This document shows, piece after piece, positions 63,404-64,000 of a stretch of DNA of 64,000 nt. Location of the stretch: contig JAHRWZ010000044.1 in NCBI GenBank assembly GCA_019104865.1, forward strand, positions 1-64,000, given 5' to 3'. The position numbers and the translations under genes were made by a program. The stretch is from Castellaniella sp. GTDB taxonomy: Bacteria; Pseudomonadota; Gammaproteobacteria; Burkholderiales; Burkholderiaceae_B. The notes under the pieces are model-generated. The model saw only the letters and a program-made list of their open reading frames with translations, ran no database searches and was not told where the DNA came from. How positions within the stretch are numbered: the first letter of the stretch is position 1; every line of letters begins with the position of its first letter.

Positions 63404-64000
63404 ATGCGTATCAGCACCAGCCTCGTATTCCAGACCGGACTGAACACCATCAACGCTCAGCAGTCCGACCTGATGCACTTGTATCAGCAGATCGGCTCCG
63501 GCCAGAAGATGGTCACGCCCGCCGACGATCCGCTGGGGGCGTCCCAGGCCATCAATATCTCGCAGTCGCAGGCGCAGAATGCCCGGTATGCCGGCAACCG
63601 GGCGGTTGCCAATCAGAATCTGGGCACCGAGGAAGACGCGCTGAACTCCCTGACCAACCTGCTGGTGGACGTGCGCACCCGTCTGGTACAGGCGGGCAAT
63701 GGCACGCTGTCGGACTCGGACCGGCAGACGCTGGCGAATGTGTTGCAGAATGCGCGTGACACCGCCATGGGCATCGCCAATACGACTGATGGCAATGGGC
63801 AGTATGTGTTTTCCGGATCCAAGGGCAGTTCGCCCGCGTTTGATGGGGCGGGTACTTATCTGGGCGACGGCCTGCAGCGCAAGATCCAGGCCGATGCCAC
63901 CCGCCAGATCGCCGGCAGTGACATCGGCTCGGACGTCTTTCAGCGGGCGCAGCCGGGAACGATGGCCTACGCGAGTGCGGCGGCAGCCGCCAATACTGGT
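63404..64000 (+). CDS. flgL: Flagellar hook-filament junction protein FlgL, 5' part (cut by window edge)
   Basis: The frame opens MRISTSLVFQTGLNTINAQQ, a FlgL/flagellin-type N-terminus, with SGQKMVTPADDPLGASQAIN and NARDTAMGIANTTDGNGQYV further on. 199 codons are visible and the rest lies beyond 64000. FlgL (HAP3) joins FlgK to the filament. It follows flgK by 28 bp and shares its promoter. Confidence 0.92.
   Translation, partial: MRISTSLVFQTGLNTINAQQSDLMHLYQQIGSGQKMVTPADDPLGASQAINISQSQAQNARYAGNRAVANQNLGTEEDALNSLTNLLVDVRTRLVQAGNGTLSDSDRQTLANVLQNARDTAMGIANTTDGNGQYVFSGSKGSSPAFDGAGTYLGDGLQRKIQADATRQIAGSDIGSDVFQRAQPGTMAYASAAAAANTG

Noticed and set aside
1..64000. CRISPR array, prophage or toxin-antitoxin module
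   Set aside because: No evenly spaced repeats, phage structural genes or small toxin-antitoxin pairs were seen anywhere in the window.

Overview
The window comes from a GC-rich betaproteobacterium, most likely of the Alcaligenaceae (Castellaniella/Bordetella/Achromobacter relatives). This rests on the FlhDC-controlled motility locus in the order flhDC-motAB-cheAW-MCP-cheRBYZ-flhBAF-flgNMA-flgBCDEFGHIJKL, the norR/quinol-type norB pair of a denitrifier, TRAP carboxylate transport and overall codon use. The genus is an inference.

Left edge (1-2433) is accessory DNA. It holds the 5' end of an IS256-type transposase, an IS30-type transposase fragment next to a perfect 36-bp palindrome, an OsmC-family gene, and a tyrosine integrase gene that has lost its catalytic domain. 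It stops at an intact tRNA-Asn(GTT), the probable insertion site of a decayed island.

From 2531 to 8442 lies a MarR-controlled tripartite EmrAB/TolC-type efflux system beside a divergent EamA/DMT exporter. The same 12-bp word precedes the outer-membrane gene and sits between marR and the DMT gene, so it is probably the operator. From 8477 to 17977 lies a divergent catabolic island: SDR, fused DctQM and DctP on one strand, and IclR regulator, SCP-x-like thiolase, AMP-forming acyl-CoA ligase, two tandem PCC/DUF296 proteins and a second SDR on the other. It looks like uptake, CoA activation and cleavage of an unknown carboxylic acid, and is the best candidate here for an undescribed pathway.

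From 18054 to 35726 come housekeeping and niche genes: patatin/LysR/YeiH, a SirB2-like protein, an SbmA-type ABC exporter, and norR-norB with three NorR boxes, an FNR-like box and a -24/-12 promoter. They are followed by gnd, a TPP-riboswitch-controlled cytX, panD, a lipoate-ligase homologue, a TM2 protein, and divergent glpK and glpD.

From 36010 to the right edge is one continuous flagellar-chemotaxis locus: master regulator, stator, a chemotaxis set in enteric-like order without cheD, export gate (FlhBA), FlhF, chaperone/anti-sigma/P-ring chaperone (FlgN, FlgM, FlgA), then rod, hook, rings and hook-filament junction. Sigma-28-like promoters precede flgM and flgK. FlhF carries a long unexplained C-terminal extension and an altered G3 motif. 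flgL runs off the right edge.
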